This document shows positions 8,966-17,336 of a stretch of DNA of 64,000 bases, piece after piece. The stretch comes from Criblamydia sequanensis CRIB-18. GTDB taxonomy: Bacteria > Chlamydiota > Chlamydiia > Chlamydiales > Criblamydiaceae. The stretch is from the NCBI RefSeq assembly GCF_000750955.1, contig NZ_CCEJ010000004.1:62001-126000 (forward strand), in the 5' to 3' direction. Within the stretch, counting starts at the first letter, position 1. Each line of letters begins with the position of its first letter. The notes under the pieces are model-generated. The model saw only the letters and a program-made list of their open reading frames with translations, was not told where the DNA came from and ran no database searches. Both the position numbers and the translations under genes were made by a program.

Positions 8966-10141
8966 ATGCATTCAGATCAAGAAGAAAAATGGATTGATCG
9001 CTGGATTTCTTGGGCTGACATCAATACCGGAACTAAAAATCGGGACGGCATCAATCATTTCATTCAACGGTTGAAAAAAGACTTTTCTAGCTTAGATGGA
9101 AGGGTTGAAGAGCTTATTCTTCCCTCTTATATTACTTGGGAAAAAGGAGAGCTCATTTCAAAAGAGCCTGGAAATGCCCTTAAAATAACTAAAAGACAAG
9201 ACTCTAAAAAGAAAATTCTATTTTCAGGCCATCTTGACACGGTATTTGAAAACGATTCTTCTTTTAAACACGCAATCCGATTAAATAATCGGCTGATAGG
9301 GCCTGGGGTCGCTGATATGAAAGGCGGTTTGCTTGTTCTTCTTAAAGCGCTAGAAATTTTTGAAAGCTTGCCGGCAGCTTCACAAATAGGATGGACTATT
9401 TTATTGACTCCTGATGAAGAAATAGGTTCCCCTTCTTCTTATTCTCTTCTTGTTGAAGAAGCTAAAAAGCATGATTGGGGTTTAGTTTTTGAGCCGGCTT
9501 ACAGCGATGGCGCTATTGTTAGCGCAAGAAAAGGGTCCTTGAATGCCATTATTCAATCAAAAGGTAAAAAAGCCCACGCAGGCCGTGATTTTTTTATAGG
9601 CGTCAATGCTTTTGATCCTTTAATTGCTTTTGCTGAAAGAGCTTCAAAAATTTCCTCCGAAACCAAAGGGGTCTCGTTAAACATTGCCTCTTTAGAAGGA
9701 GGGGGTCCTTTTAATATTGTACCCGATAAAGCTTCTTTGAGCTTTAATTTTAGGGCCTTAAGCCCTGAAGAATTTGAAAAGGGCAAGCAAGAACTCAAAA
9801 AACTTTATCTTAGGCTTCAAAATGAATTTGCTTCCCGGCTTTCGTGGCATACTCTTGCAGAAAGACCCCCTAAACCTTTTGATGATAAGCATCAAAAGCT
9901 TTACGAAAAACTTGAGACAGCCGCAAAAAAACTATCGCTTCCACTATTTTTTCGAACAAGCGGCGGGGTTAGCGATGGTAACTTATTTTCAATGGCAGGG
10001 CTTGCTACAATCGACACTTTAGGGGTTAAGGGTAAAAACCTTCACACTCACGAGGAAGAAGCGGACATTGACAGTTTGTTTGAAAAAGCAACGCTTACAG
10101 TTGAATTAATTAAAGAATTAGCAATTTCAGACGTCTCGTAA
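8966..10141 (+). CDS. M20-family metallohydrolase (CPG2/ArgE/DapE-like), candidate succinylglutamate desuccinylase
   Basis: The 391-residue protein has the metal and catalytic motifs of the M20A family: SGHLDTV near residue 92 (metal His and catalytic Asp), GPGVADMKGG (bridging Asp), TPDEEIGSPSS (catalytic Glu-Glu), an acidic ligand in EPAYSDGA and a C-terminal His in GKNLHTHEEEAD. A central dimerisation insert is present. Related enzymes remove glutamate or succinyl groups from N-acyl amino acids. It opens the AST operon, which has no recognisable astE, so it could supply the last step, hydrolysis of N-succinylglutamate. AAAGGAC lies about 10 bases before the ATG. The substrate assignment is inference from context. 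Confidence 0.85.
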   Translation: MHSDQEEKWIDRWISWADINTGTKNRDGINHFIQRLKKDFSSLDGRVEELILPSYITWEKGELISKEPGNALKITKRQDSKKKILFSGHLDTVFENDSSFKHAIRLNNRLIGPGVADMKGGLLVLLKALEIFESLPAASQIGWTILLTPDEEIGSPSSYSLLVEEAKKHDWGLVFEPAYSDGAIVSARKGSLNAIIQSKGKKAHAGRDFFIGVNAFDPLIAFAERASKISSETKGVSLNIASLEGGGPFNIVPDKASLSFNFRALSPEEFEKGKQELKKLYLRLQNEFASRLSWHTLAERPPKPFDDKHQKLYEKLETAAKKLSLPLFFRTSGGVSDGNLFSMAGLATIDTLGVKGKNLHTHEEEADIDSLFEKATLTVELIKELAISDVS

Positions 10142-10206
10142 TAATTTTTTTGACTTCATTCTATTACAGTGCGATATAGGTATTTGGAAGAGGCTTTGAG
10201 AATCCT

Positions 10207-11574
10207 ATGAAATTGCATGCTGAAAAATTGTTTAATGACCCCAGGGTTAAGGAAGCTACGAAGTTATTAGAAGATGCTTTAAGCGAGCATAAATCAGCCC
10301 TTAAAAAAGTCAAGGCTCCCGATAAGGAGCTAAAAATCTCCTATAAAAAGCTAATCGATAGCTTCTCCCAAGTTAGAGGGGGAAATTTATGGTATCCCTA
10401 TTTAGGAAGCGGACTTGGCAACGGTGCTTTAGTAGAGCTTCTTGACGGAAGCGTGAAATATGATTTCATTTCCGGAATAGGCGTTCATTATTTTGGACAT
10501 AGCAATCTTGATACCATTGCCCCATCGATCAATGCCGCCATTTCTGACATCTTAATCGAGGGCAACCTTCAACAAAATAACGACTCTTATCTTCTTTCAG
10601 AATTATTTTTAGAATTATCCGGCATGGATCACTGCTTCTTATCAAGCTCAGGCGCAATGGCTAATGAAAATGCCTTAAAAATTGCCTTCCAAGCAAGATT
10701 TCCGGCAAAACGAATTTTGGCCTTTGAAAAAGCATTCGCCGGCAGAACTTTAGCTCTCTCTTCAATAACAGATAAACCTGCTTTTAGAAAAGGGCTTCCT
10801 CAAGCCATCAACGTGGATTATCTTCCATTTTTTGACCCGGAAAAAGAGGAAGAATCTTTAGAAAAAGCATTAAAGGTCCTAAATAGCCATCTTGCAAGAT
10901 ACCCAAATGACCACGCCCTTCTTATTTTTGAACCGGTTCAAGGAGAGGGAGGCTTTTATCCGGGAGATGAACGCTTTTTTAAAACTCTTTTTAAAAGAGT
11001 TAAAGAAGAAGGCATTCTTATCTTCTCCGATGAAGTTCAAACCTTCGGAAGATTGGATACCCCCTTTGGATTCCAGTCTTTTCATCTGGAAGAATTTGTC
11101 GATTTAGCCACAATCGGCAAATTATCATTAGTTACAGCAACTCTTTTTAAAGACAAAATAAAACCGGGACCCGGGCTTTTGAGCCAAACTTTTACAGGAG
11201 CTACCTCCCTTATAAAAGCCTCTCTTCTTTTGATGTCAAAATTAAAAAATGAAGGTTTTTTTGGAAAAAACGGAAAAAATTTCCGGATAAATGAGTTATT
11301 TAAAAAAGAGTTTCAAAAACTTGAAAAGCAATTTCCGGACAAAATCAAAGGTCCCTTTGGAATAGGAGCCATGGTTGCTTTTACCCCTTTTGACGGCTCA
11401 AAGGAAAAGGCTGTAGCTTTCGGTCAAAAACTTTTTGAAGCCGGTGTTATCAGCTTTATTGCGGGAGATCATCCGACAAGAATCCGATTTTTGCCGCCTG
11501 TCGGCGTTATAACAGAAGACGATATATTTAAGGCCGTTGAAATCATAGCAGAGACTTTTAAAAACAGTCCCTGA
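10207..11574 (+). CDS. astC: Class III aminotransferase, probable succinylornithine transaminase (AstC)
   Basis: This 455-residue PLP enzyme has class III aminotransferase features: FISGIGVHYFGHSN, the cofactor-phosphate loop SSSGAMANENALKIAF, LIFEPVQGEGG, the cofactor-contacting IFSDEVQTFGR and a candidate Schiff-base lysine in LATIGKLS. It is divergent from typical AstC/ArgD enzymes, and the glycine-rich segment after the lysine is altered. Position between the M20 hydrolase and astA makes transfer of the amino group of N2-succinylornithine to 2-oxoglutarate the likely reaction. A 4-aminobutyrate- or acetylornithine-type aminotransferase cannot be excluded by sequence alone. Confidence 0.82.
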   Translation: MKLHAEKLFNDPRVKEATKLLEDALSEHKSALKKVKAPDKELKISYKKLIDSFSQVRGGNLWYPYLGSGLGNGALVELLDGSVKYDFISGIGVHYFGHSNLDTIAPSINAAISDILIEGNLQQNNDSYLLSELFLELSGMDHCFLSSSGAMANENALKIAFQARFPAKRILAFEKAFAGRTLALSSITDKPAFRKGLPQAINVDYLPFFDPEKEEESLEKALKVLNSHLARYPNDHALLIFEPVQGEGGFYPGDERFFKTLFKRVKEEGILIFSDEVQTFGRLDTPFGFQSFHLEEFVDLATIGKLSLVTATLFKDKIKPGPGLLSQTFTGATSLIKASLLLMSKLKNEGFFGKNGKNFRINELFKKEFQKLEKQFPDKIKGPFGIGAMVAFTPFDGSKEKAVAFGQKLFEAGVISFIAGDHPTRIRFLPPVGVITEDDIFKAVEIIAETFKNSP

Positions 11575-11597
11575 ACCAAGGATTTTTAAAGAAAACT

Positions 11598-12608
11598 ATG
11601 TTTATATTAAGATCCCTAGTTGCCAATGACCATTCAAGCCTATTTGAGCTTGCTATGAAAGCACACTCCGGGGTTACAAGCTTGCCGAAAGACCGCAATT
11701 TATTAAAAAAGAAAGCCATCTCTTCTGAAAAATCATTTTTGAACCCTTTTGAAAAAAATAAAGAGCATATCTTTCTTTTTATCCTCGAGGATCTGGAGGA
11801 AAAAAAACCGGTCGGTGTCTCAGGCATCTATACCAAATCAGGAAAAAGTAGATTTCCTTTTCTCTATCGGCTCGAAAAAATATTTCCTTCAAGTGACCCT
11901 CTTTTAAAAGCCCCTTCTTATAGCCTTTTAAAAGCATTTAAATATGAGGAAGAAGTGACAGAAATCGGCTCCCTTTTTCTTGAAAAGACAAGCCGGAAAG
12001 AAGGGCTTGGAAAGCTATTATCTCTTGGGCGATTTCTTTATATGGCCGATAATTTAGAAAAGTTTGATAAAAAAACAGTCGCTTCTTTAAGAGGGATTTT
12101 TACAGAACAAGATGAATGCCCTTTTTTTGATGGAATCACAAAAAAATTAATAGGGCTATCTTATGAAGAGGCTGTTTCACTTGTTTATACAAGACGTGAA
12201 TATCTTGAAAAAATCCTCTCTCCTTACCCTATTATTGTCGATCTTCTTCCTGAACTCATTCAAAAATCAACCTTAGGGATCCATCCAAACACAATTCCTG
12301 CAAAAATCATGCTTACAAAACAAGGGTTTGACTTAAATAACTTATTAGATCCTTTAGATGGAGGGCCTTTTATTGAAGCTAAAACCTCTCAAATTGATGT
12401 TCTTAAAAGCAGCTTTTTAACAAAAGCCACAAGCTCGCCTGAGAGTAAAGCATCGCTTGGTCTCATCTCAAAACAAAATCCTTTTAAAGCCCTAATTGCA
12501 GAATATTCAATAGATGGGCAAAAGGCCTCTTTAGAAGAAAAAGTCATGAAAGCCCTTGAGATCACCCATGATGACATAATCCGTGTTTACCCGTTGAAAA
12601 AAAAATAA
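11598..12608 (+). CDS. astA: Arginine N-succinyltransferase
   Basis: The 336-residue protein resembles AstA, the first AST enzyme, which transfers succinyl from succinyl-CoA to the alpha-amino group of arginine. Family features include the opening FILRSLVANDHSSLFELA, SGVTSLP near residue 27, the GNAT-like EIGSLFLEKTSRKEGLGKLL block, FFDGITKKLIGLSYEEA and the C-terminal PFIEAKTSQID region. Length is close to the usual 340. It starts 23 bases after astC and ends 10 bases before astD, so the genes are almost certainly co-transcribed. Confidence 0.92.
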   Translation: MFILRSLVANDHSSLFELAMKAHSGVTSLPKDRNLLKKKAISSEKSFLNPFEKNKEHIFLFILEDLEEKKPVGVSGIYTKSGKSRFPFLYRLEKIFPSSDPLLKAPSYSLLKAFKYEEEVTEIGSLFLEKTSRKEGLGKLLSLGRFLYMADNLEKFDKKTVASLRGIFTEQDECPFFDGITKKLIGLSYEEAVSLVYTRREYLEKILSPYPIIVDLLPELIQKSTLGIHPNTIPAKIMLTKQGFDLNNLLDPLDGGPFIEAKTSQIDVLKSSFLTKATSSPESKASLGLISKQNPFKALIAEYSIDGQKASLEEKVMKALEITHDDIIRVYPLKKK

Positions 12609-12618
12609 TAGAGCCCTT

Positions 12619-14043
12619 ATGAAACCAGACTTTAAAACCTTTTCTAAATGCGATAATTCTCTTCTTTGGGAAGGGGTTAACACTTCAATAGATGGCATTG
12701 ACAGGACAGTAAAGCTTGCCAAAACCACCTTTAAAGAATGGTCTAAAACCCCTCTCAGCGAACGATTTTTATACCTTCAACAATTTCAAGATAAGTTGAT
12801 CGCCAATAAAGATTCATTTGCCAAACTTATTTCAGAAGAAGTCGGAAAGCCATTTTGGGAGTCCAAGACTGAAATTGATGCGATGATACGAAAAATTGAT
12901 ATCTCGGCCGCCGCCTTCAAAACAAGAATCACGCCCTTAAAAAAGAAAAATGGCAAAATCGCCCTAAGCACTTTTTTTAAACCTCATGGCGTCCTTGCCG
13001 TTTTTGGCCCATTTAATTTTCCCGGCCACCTTCCAAACGGCCACATCATACCGGCACTTCTTGCAGGAAATACCATCATTTTTAAACCAAGTGAAAAAAC
13101 CCCGGCAACAGGCGAGTTTTACAAAAAGCTTTGGGATGAGACCGATTTACCAAAAGGGGTTTTTAATTTAATCCAAGGTGGAAAAGAGACGGGCCAAGGC
13201 CTATCCTCTCATAACGGTCTTGATGGCCTTCTTTTTACCGGAAGCTTTAATGTCGGAAAAGAACTATCCAAACTTTATTCAAACACTCCGGGAAAATTAC
13301 TTGCCCTTGAAATGGGCGGCAATAACCCTCTTGTTGTAAGAGAAATTCAAGAACTTAATGCAGCCGTCTTTATTATCATTCAATCCGCATTTATCACGAC
13401 AGGCCAAAGGTGCAGCGCCGCAAGACGGCTTATCTTACAGGATTCAGAATGGAGCGAATATTTAATCGAAAAACTGATTAAAGCCATCCATAAAATAAAA
13501 ATAGGGCCGCCAAATCAAATTCCTGAGCCTTTTTTAGGCCCTTTGATATCAGATGAGGCTGCGCAAAACGTATTAAAAATTGAGCAAAAGCTCATCCACC
13601 TTAATGGAAAAAGCCTTTTGCCTTGCGAGATACTAAAAACGGGGAAAAGCTATATCACGCCGGGACTTATCGATGTCACTTCCTGTAATGAAAGAATCGA
13701 TGAGGAATGTTTCGGCCCTCTTTTACAGATCGTAAGGGTTAAAAATTTTGATGAAGCGATCGATGAAGCCAACCATACGAACTATGGGTTGACAGCCGGA
13801 CTGATTAGCCAATCAAACTCAGAATGGCAAGAGTTTCAACATAGAATAAAAGCTGGCGTTTTGAGTTGGAATGTCCCAATGACTGGCGCAAGCAGCGAAT
13901 CTTCTTTTGGCGGTCTAAAAAATAGCGGAAACCTTAGGCCGAGCGCTTTTTTTGCTGTCGATTACTGCAGCACACCGATCGCCTCTTCTGAATCCTACAC
14001 TCCCATTCTTCCAAGCTCAACCCCTGAATGGTTAAAAGATTAG
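12619..14043 (+). CDS. astD: N-succinylglutamate 5-semialdehyde dehydrogenase
   Basis: A 474-residue aldehyde dehydrogenase with the family hallmarks: substrate-channel GPFNFPGHLPNGHIIPALL, FKPSEKTP, cofactor loop FTGSFNVGKELS, general-base Glu in LALEMGGNNPLVV and catalytic Cys in TTGQRCSAARR. The GHLPNGHI pattern and operon position between astA and astB identify it as AstD, which oxidises succinylglutamate semialdehyde with NAD(P). Length is near the family norm of about 490. Confidence 0.92.
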   Translation: MKPDFKTFSKCDNSLLWEGVNTSIDGIDRTVKLAKTTFKEWSKTPLSERFLYLQQFQDKLIANKDSFAKLISEEVGKPFWESKTEIDAMIRKIDISAAAFKTRITPLKKKNGKIALSTFFKPHGVLAVFGPFNFPGHLPNGHIIPALLAGNTIIFKPSEKTPATGEFYKKLWDETDLPKGVFNLIQGGKETGQGLSSHNGLDGLLFTGSFNVGKELSKLYSNTPGKLLALEMGGNNPLVVREIQELNAAVFIIIQSAFITTGQRCSAARRLILQDSEWSEYLIEKLIKAIHKIKIGPPNQIPEPFLGPLISDEAAQNVLKIEQKLIHLNGKSLLPCEILKTGKSYITPGLIDVTSCNERIDEECFGPLLQIVRVKNFDEAIDEANHTNYGLTAGLISQSNSEWQEFQHRIKAGVLSWNVPMTGASSESSFGGLKNSGNLRPSAFFAVDYCSTPIASSESYTPILPSSTPEWLKD

Positions 14044-14092
14044 AGCTAAAAAATAATAAAAATGCTTTGATAAAAATAAAAATGACGATTCC

Positions 14093-15442
14093 ATGGAAAG
14101 CTATGAAGTAAATTTTGACGGGCTTGTCGGGCCATCGCATAATTTTAGCGGTCTTGCCTATGGCAATCTTCCTTCCATGAAAAATAAGGATTATATTTCT
14201 AATCCCAAGGAAGCCGCTCTTCAGTGCCTTCAAAAAATTCACTATCTGTCAGACTTTGGACTTATCCAAGGAGTTTTTCCCCCTCAGGAAAGACCCCATC
14301 TCCCGACTTTAAGGGCCTTAGGTTTTACAGGTAAGGATGAGGAAGTCATTTCAAAAGCCTATAAAACCTCGCCCGATCTCTTTTTTAATTGTTCATCATC
14401 CGCTAGCATGTGGGCTGCTAACTCAGCTACCGTTACCCCTTCTGAAGATAGCGAAGATGGAAAAGTTCATATCACACCGGCAAACCTTATCACTGAATTT
14501 CATAGAAGCATCGAAACTCAAAACACGGCTTTGGTTTTAAAGAAAATTTTCCATAACCCTCTTTATTTCAAACTTCATGAACCTTTGCCGGCAAGCCTTG
14601 TCTTTGCAGATGAAGGAGCGGCAAACCATCTTCGATTCTTTAAAGAACCCGGGGATTTGGGCTTGCATGTCTTTGTCTATGGAAGGTCCGTTTACCAAAA
14701 ATCTACGCTAACTCCGGGGCGTTATCCGGCAAGGCAAACCTTGGAAGCTTCCCAAGCTCTTTCAAGAAATCATAGAATTTTTCAAAATCGATTGCTTTTT
14801 CTTCAGCAAAGTCCGAAAGCTATTGATCTTGGAGTTTTTCATAACGATGTAATCTCAACCTCAAACAGGCTCTTTTTCCTCTATCATGAGTCGGCCTTTG
14901 TAGGGAGCGCTTCAGCACTAAAAGAACTAAACGAAAAGGCTGAAAAAATTTTTGATGAACCCCTTCTTTGTTACGAAGTTAAAGAGGAAGAGGTTTCCTT
15001 AAAAGAAGCTGTTGAAACTTATCTTTTTAATTCTCAAATTATTCAAAAAGATAAAGAGTCTATGGTTTTAATAGCTCCTATTGAGTGTCAAAAAAACACC
15101 AGGGTAAGAGCTTTTTTAGAAAAACTTACTCAAGACCCTGCGACTCCAATCAAAGAAGTGGCCTATGTGAATGTTAATGAAAGTATGCTAAATGGAGGCG
15201 GCCCCGCTTGTCTTAGACTTCGAGTTCCTTTGAAAAGAATTGAGGTGGATGAACTTTTTCCGAATGTTCTTTTTTCACAAAAACTCTATATCCGCCTTTT
15301 AGATTGGATTCATAAGCACTATCGAGATAGGCTCTCGCCGAAAGATTTGGTCGATCCTAAATTTATTCAGGAAAACCTAAAAGCCTTGGATGAGGTGACC
15401 AAAATTTTGGGACTTGGCTCTATTTATTCTTTTCAAAAATAA
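14093..15442 (+). CDS. astB: N-succinylarginine dihydrolase
   Basis: The 449-residue protein has strong AstB signatures: EVNFDGLVGPSHNFSGLAYG at the start, MWAANSATVTPSEDSEDGK near residue 104, the His/Asp-containing GVFHNDVISTSNRLFF, and the catalytic-Cys block NGGGPACLRLRVPL. AstB converts N2-succinylarginine to N2-succinylornithine with release of two NH3 and CO2, using a pentein fold. It follows astD by 50 bases. With astA, astC, astD and the upstream M20 hydrolase it completes a route from arginine to glutamate and succinate. Confidence 0.95.
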   Translation: MESYEVNFDGLVGPSHNFSGLAYGNLPSMKNKDYISNPKEAALQCLQKIHYLSDFGLIQGVFPPQERPHLPTLRALGFTGKDEEVISKAYKTSPDLFFNCSSSASMWAANSATVTPSEDSEDGKVHITPANLITEFHRSIETQNTALVLKKIFHNPLYFKLHEPLPASLVFADEGAANHLRFFKEPGDLGLHVFVYGRSVYQKSTLTPGRYPARQTLEASQALSRNHRIFQNRLLFLQQSPKAIDLGVFHNDVISTSNRLFFLYHESAFVGSASALKELNEKAEKIFDEPLLCYEVKEEEVSLKEAVETYLFNSQIIQKDKESMVLIAPIECQKNTRVRAFLEKLTQDPATPIKEVAYVNVNESMLNGGGPACLRLRVPLKRIEVDELFPNVLFSQKLYIRLLDWIHKHYRDRLSPKDLVDPKFIQENLKALDEVTKILGLGSIYSFQK

Positions 15443-15524
15443 TAATTCATCTAAAAGCTTCAAAATAAATCTTGCTCCCTCGTTGCCCTTAAGGTTATAA
15501 ACAAAAATAAAAAACAAACGTTCC

Positions 15525-17336
15525 ATGTGTGCCAGCCCAGCAAATGATTTAGGAGCGGCCAATAAAAAAAGGCCTCCTAACCCTGCCATTAAAGACAAAG
15601 TCTCGTTTACTTTTTCCTGGATAGCCATTGTCATTCGAGGAATTGTTGGAACGATCGTTTCCTTATTTGTTTATTCTCAAGCTCTTAGAATAGAAAGCGA
15701 AGATACGTTAGGAAGATTTCTAATGCTGTCTTCTTCCGAACACACTCTTTTAAAGAAACATCTGCAATATTTTTTAAAAGATTTAGAATCCACCGGCTAT
15801 TTATATAAAACTGATTCTAACGGAAGCAAAAAAGAAGCCTTTCAATTTATCGAAGATCGTATGAGAGGGAATGCTTTCATTGAATTGATGCGTTGGATTC
15901 CAAAAAACAAAAATCCCTATAATAATTTGGATTCTATGGAATCCCAAGCTTATGAAAAAGCTATTTCTGCAAAAGAAGTGAGTGCCGCCATCAAAGTGAC
16001 GGATCAAAATTCACCAGCATCGCAAACTTTACATTTAATTGTTTTCGTACCCATTCTAAATAAATCCGATCTCGTCGGGGTCATGCAAGGAATGATTGAT
16101 GTCAGCGTTTTAATTAAATCAAGCATTCTAGCAGGCTATGAAAGCGCGATGAATGTCTTTATTTACAGGGGGGTTAAAGATCTCGACTCCAAACCTCTTT
16201 ATCGCTATGAGGGAGAGCCGGCCGCTGTCAAAGAAATTTCTTTGGAGAATCTTCTGAATGAGCCCTATACCGAGCATAAAAGGCTTTCTTTTGCCGATCT
16301 GAAACTGGATATGGTTTATCAAGCAACTGCAAGCTATACAGAGCACACCTGGCAAGCTTTTATTGCTTCAAGCATCGGTTTTTTAATAACTTCTGTGATT
16401 GTGGTCACGGCTTGGATTTTGCTTAAAATAGAAAAAAGGCAATTTACAAATGTCTTGCATGAAGAGCATGTTCAGGAAATGGAAGTGGCGATCGATCAGC
16501 TTGAAACTACAAAAAATAGACTGGTTGCCCAAGAAAATTTGGCCTCTCTTGGTGGTTTGACAGCCGGAATTGCGCATGAGATTAAAAACCCTTTAAACTT
16601 TATCAATAATTTCTCCCTTTTATCAGTAGATCTGGTTAAGAGACTGGATAATTTTGTCCTCAATAATTCCAAGGTTCTTAATCAGGAAGAGATGGAGGAT
16701 CTAAAAGAGTCTGTGAGAACTCTTCAAGAAAATATCAATACCATCCATGAGCAAGGAAAAAGAGCAGATACTACCATTCAAAGGATGCTCGCCCACTCAA
16801 GAGGGAAGCCCGGGGATTGGGCAAGCACAGACATTCATAAACTCTTAAATGAATACATCAACTTTTCCTTCCATGGAATGAGAGCTAAGAATTCTAACTT
16901 TAATGTGAAAATTGAAAAAGAATTCGATGAAAATGTAAAAAACATAGAAGTTGTCGCAAGCGATATGAGCCGTGTTTTTTTAAATTTGCTAAACAATGCT
17001 TTCCAATCGGTTGAAGAGAAAAAAAGAATCTCAAAAGAAAACTATGTGCCTCATGTTCTCATCCGAACTCATAACATTGGAAATTATTTAAGGATCCGAA
17101 TAAAAGATAATGGAATGGGAATTAGCGAAGAAAACAAAACCAAAATCTTCACTCCGTTCTTCACAACAAAACCGCCGGGGGTAGGTACGGGTCTTGGCTT
17201 ATCGCTAAGTTATAATATTATTGTTAGGGAACATGGGGGCTCTTTGACCTTTGACACTAAAGAAAATGAGTTCTGCGAATTTATTATTACGATCCCCTTG
17301 AAAGCGAAAAAAGAAAAAGAGGTTGTTGTCACATGA
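15525..17336 (+). CDS. Membrane sensor histidine kinase with extracytoplasmic domain
   Basis: The 603-residue protein has a membrane segment near residues 30-50, an extracytoplasmic region of about 230 residues with a CHASE-like layout, and a second membrane segment near residues 285-305 (FIASSIGFLITSVIVVTAWI). A coiled linker leads to the HisKA box with phospho-accepting His351 (GIAHEIKNPLNF) and an ATPase with NLLNNAFQSVEE, RIKDNGMGISEE, FTPFFTTKPPG and GTGLGLSLSYNII. Its stop overlaps the start of the response regulator gene (ATGA), so they form a cognate pair. It lies 82 bases after astB with no visible terminator, so it may be transcribed with the AST genes. The ligand is unknown. Confidence 0.9.
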   Translation: MCASPANDLGAANKKRPPNPAIKDKVSFTFSWIAIVIRGIVGTIVSLFVYSQALRIESEDTLGRFLMLSSSEHTLLKKHLQYFLKDLESTGYLYKTDSNGSKKEAFQFIEDRMRGNAFIELMRWIPKNKNPYNNLDSMESQAYEKAISAKEVSAAIKVTDQNSPASQTLHLIVFVPILNKSDLVGVMQGMIDVSVLIKSSILAGYESAMNVFIYRGVKDLDSKPLYRYEGEPAAVKEISLENLLNEPYTEHKRLSFADLKLDMVYQATASYTEHTWQAFIASSIGFLITSVIVVTAWILLKIEKRQFTNVLHEEHVQEMEVAIDQLETTKNRLVAQENLASLGGLTAGIAHEIKNPLNFINNFSLLSVDLVKRLDNFVLNNSKVLNQEEMEDLKESVRTLQENINTIHEQGKRADTTIQRMLAHSRGKPGDWASTDIHKLLNEYINFSFHGMRAKNSNFNVKIEKEFDENVKNIEVVASDMSRVFLNLLNNAFQSVEEKKRISKENYVPHVLIRTHNIGNYLRIRIKDNGMGISEENKTKIFTPFFTTKPPGVGTGLGLSLSYNIIVREHGGSLTFDTKENEFCEFIITIPLKAKKEKEVVVT

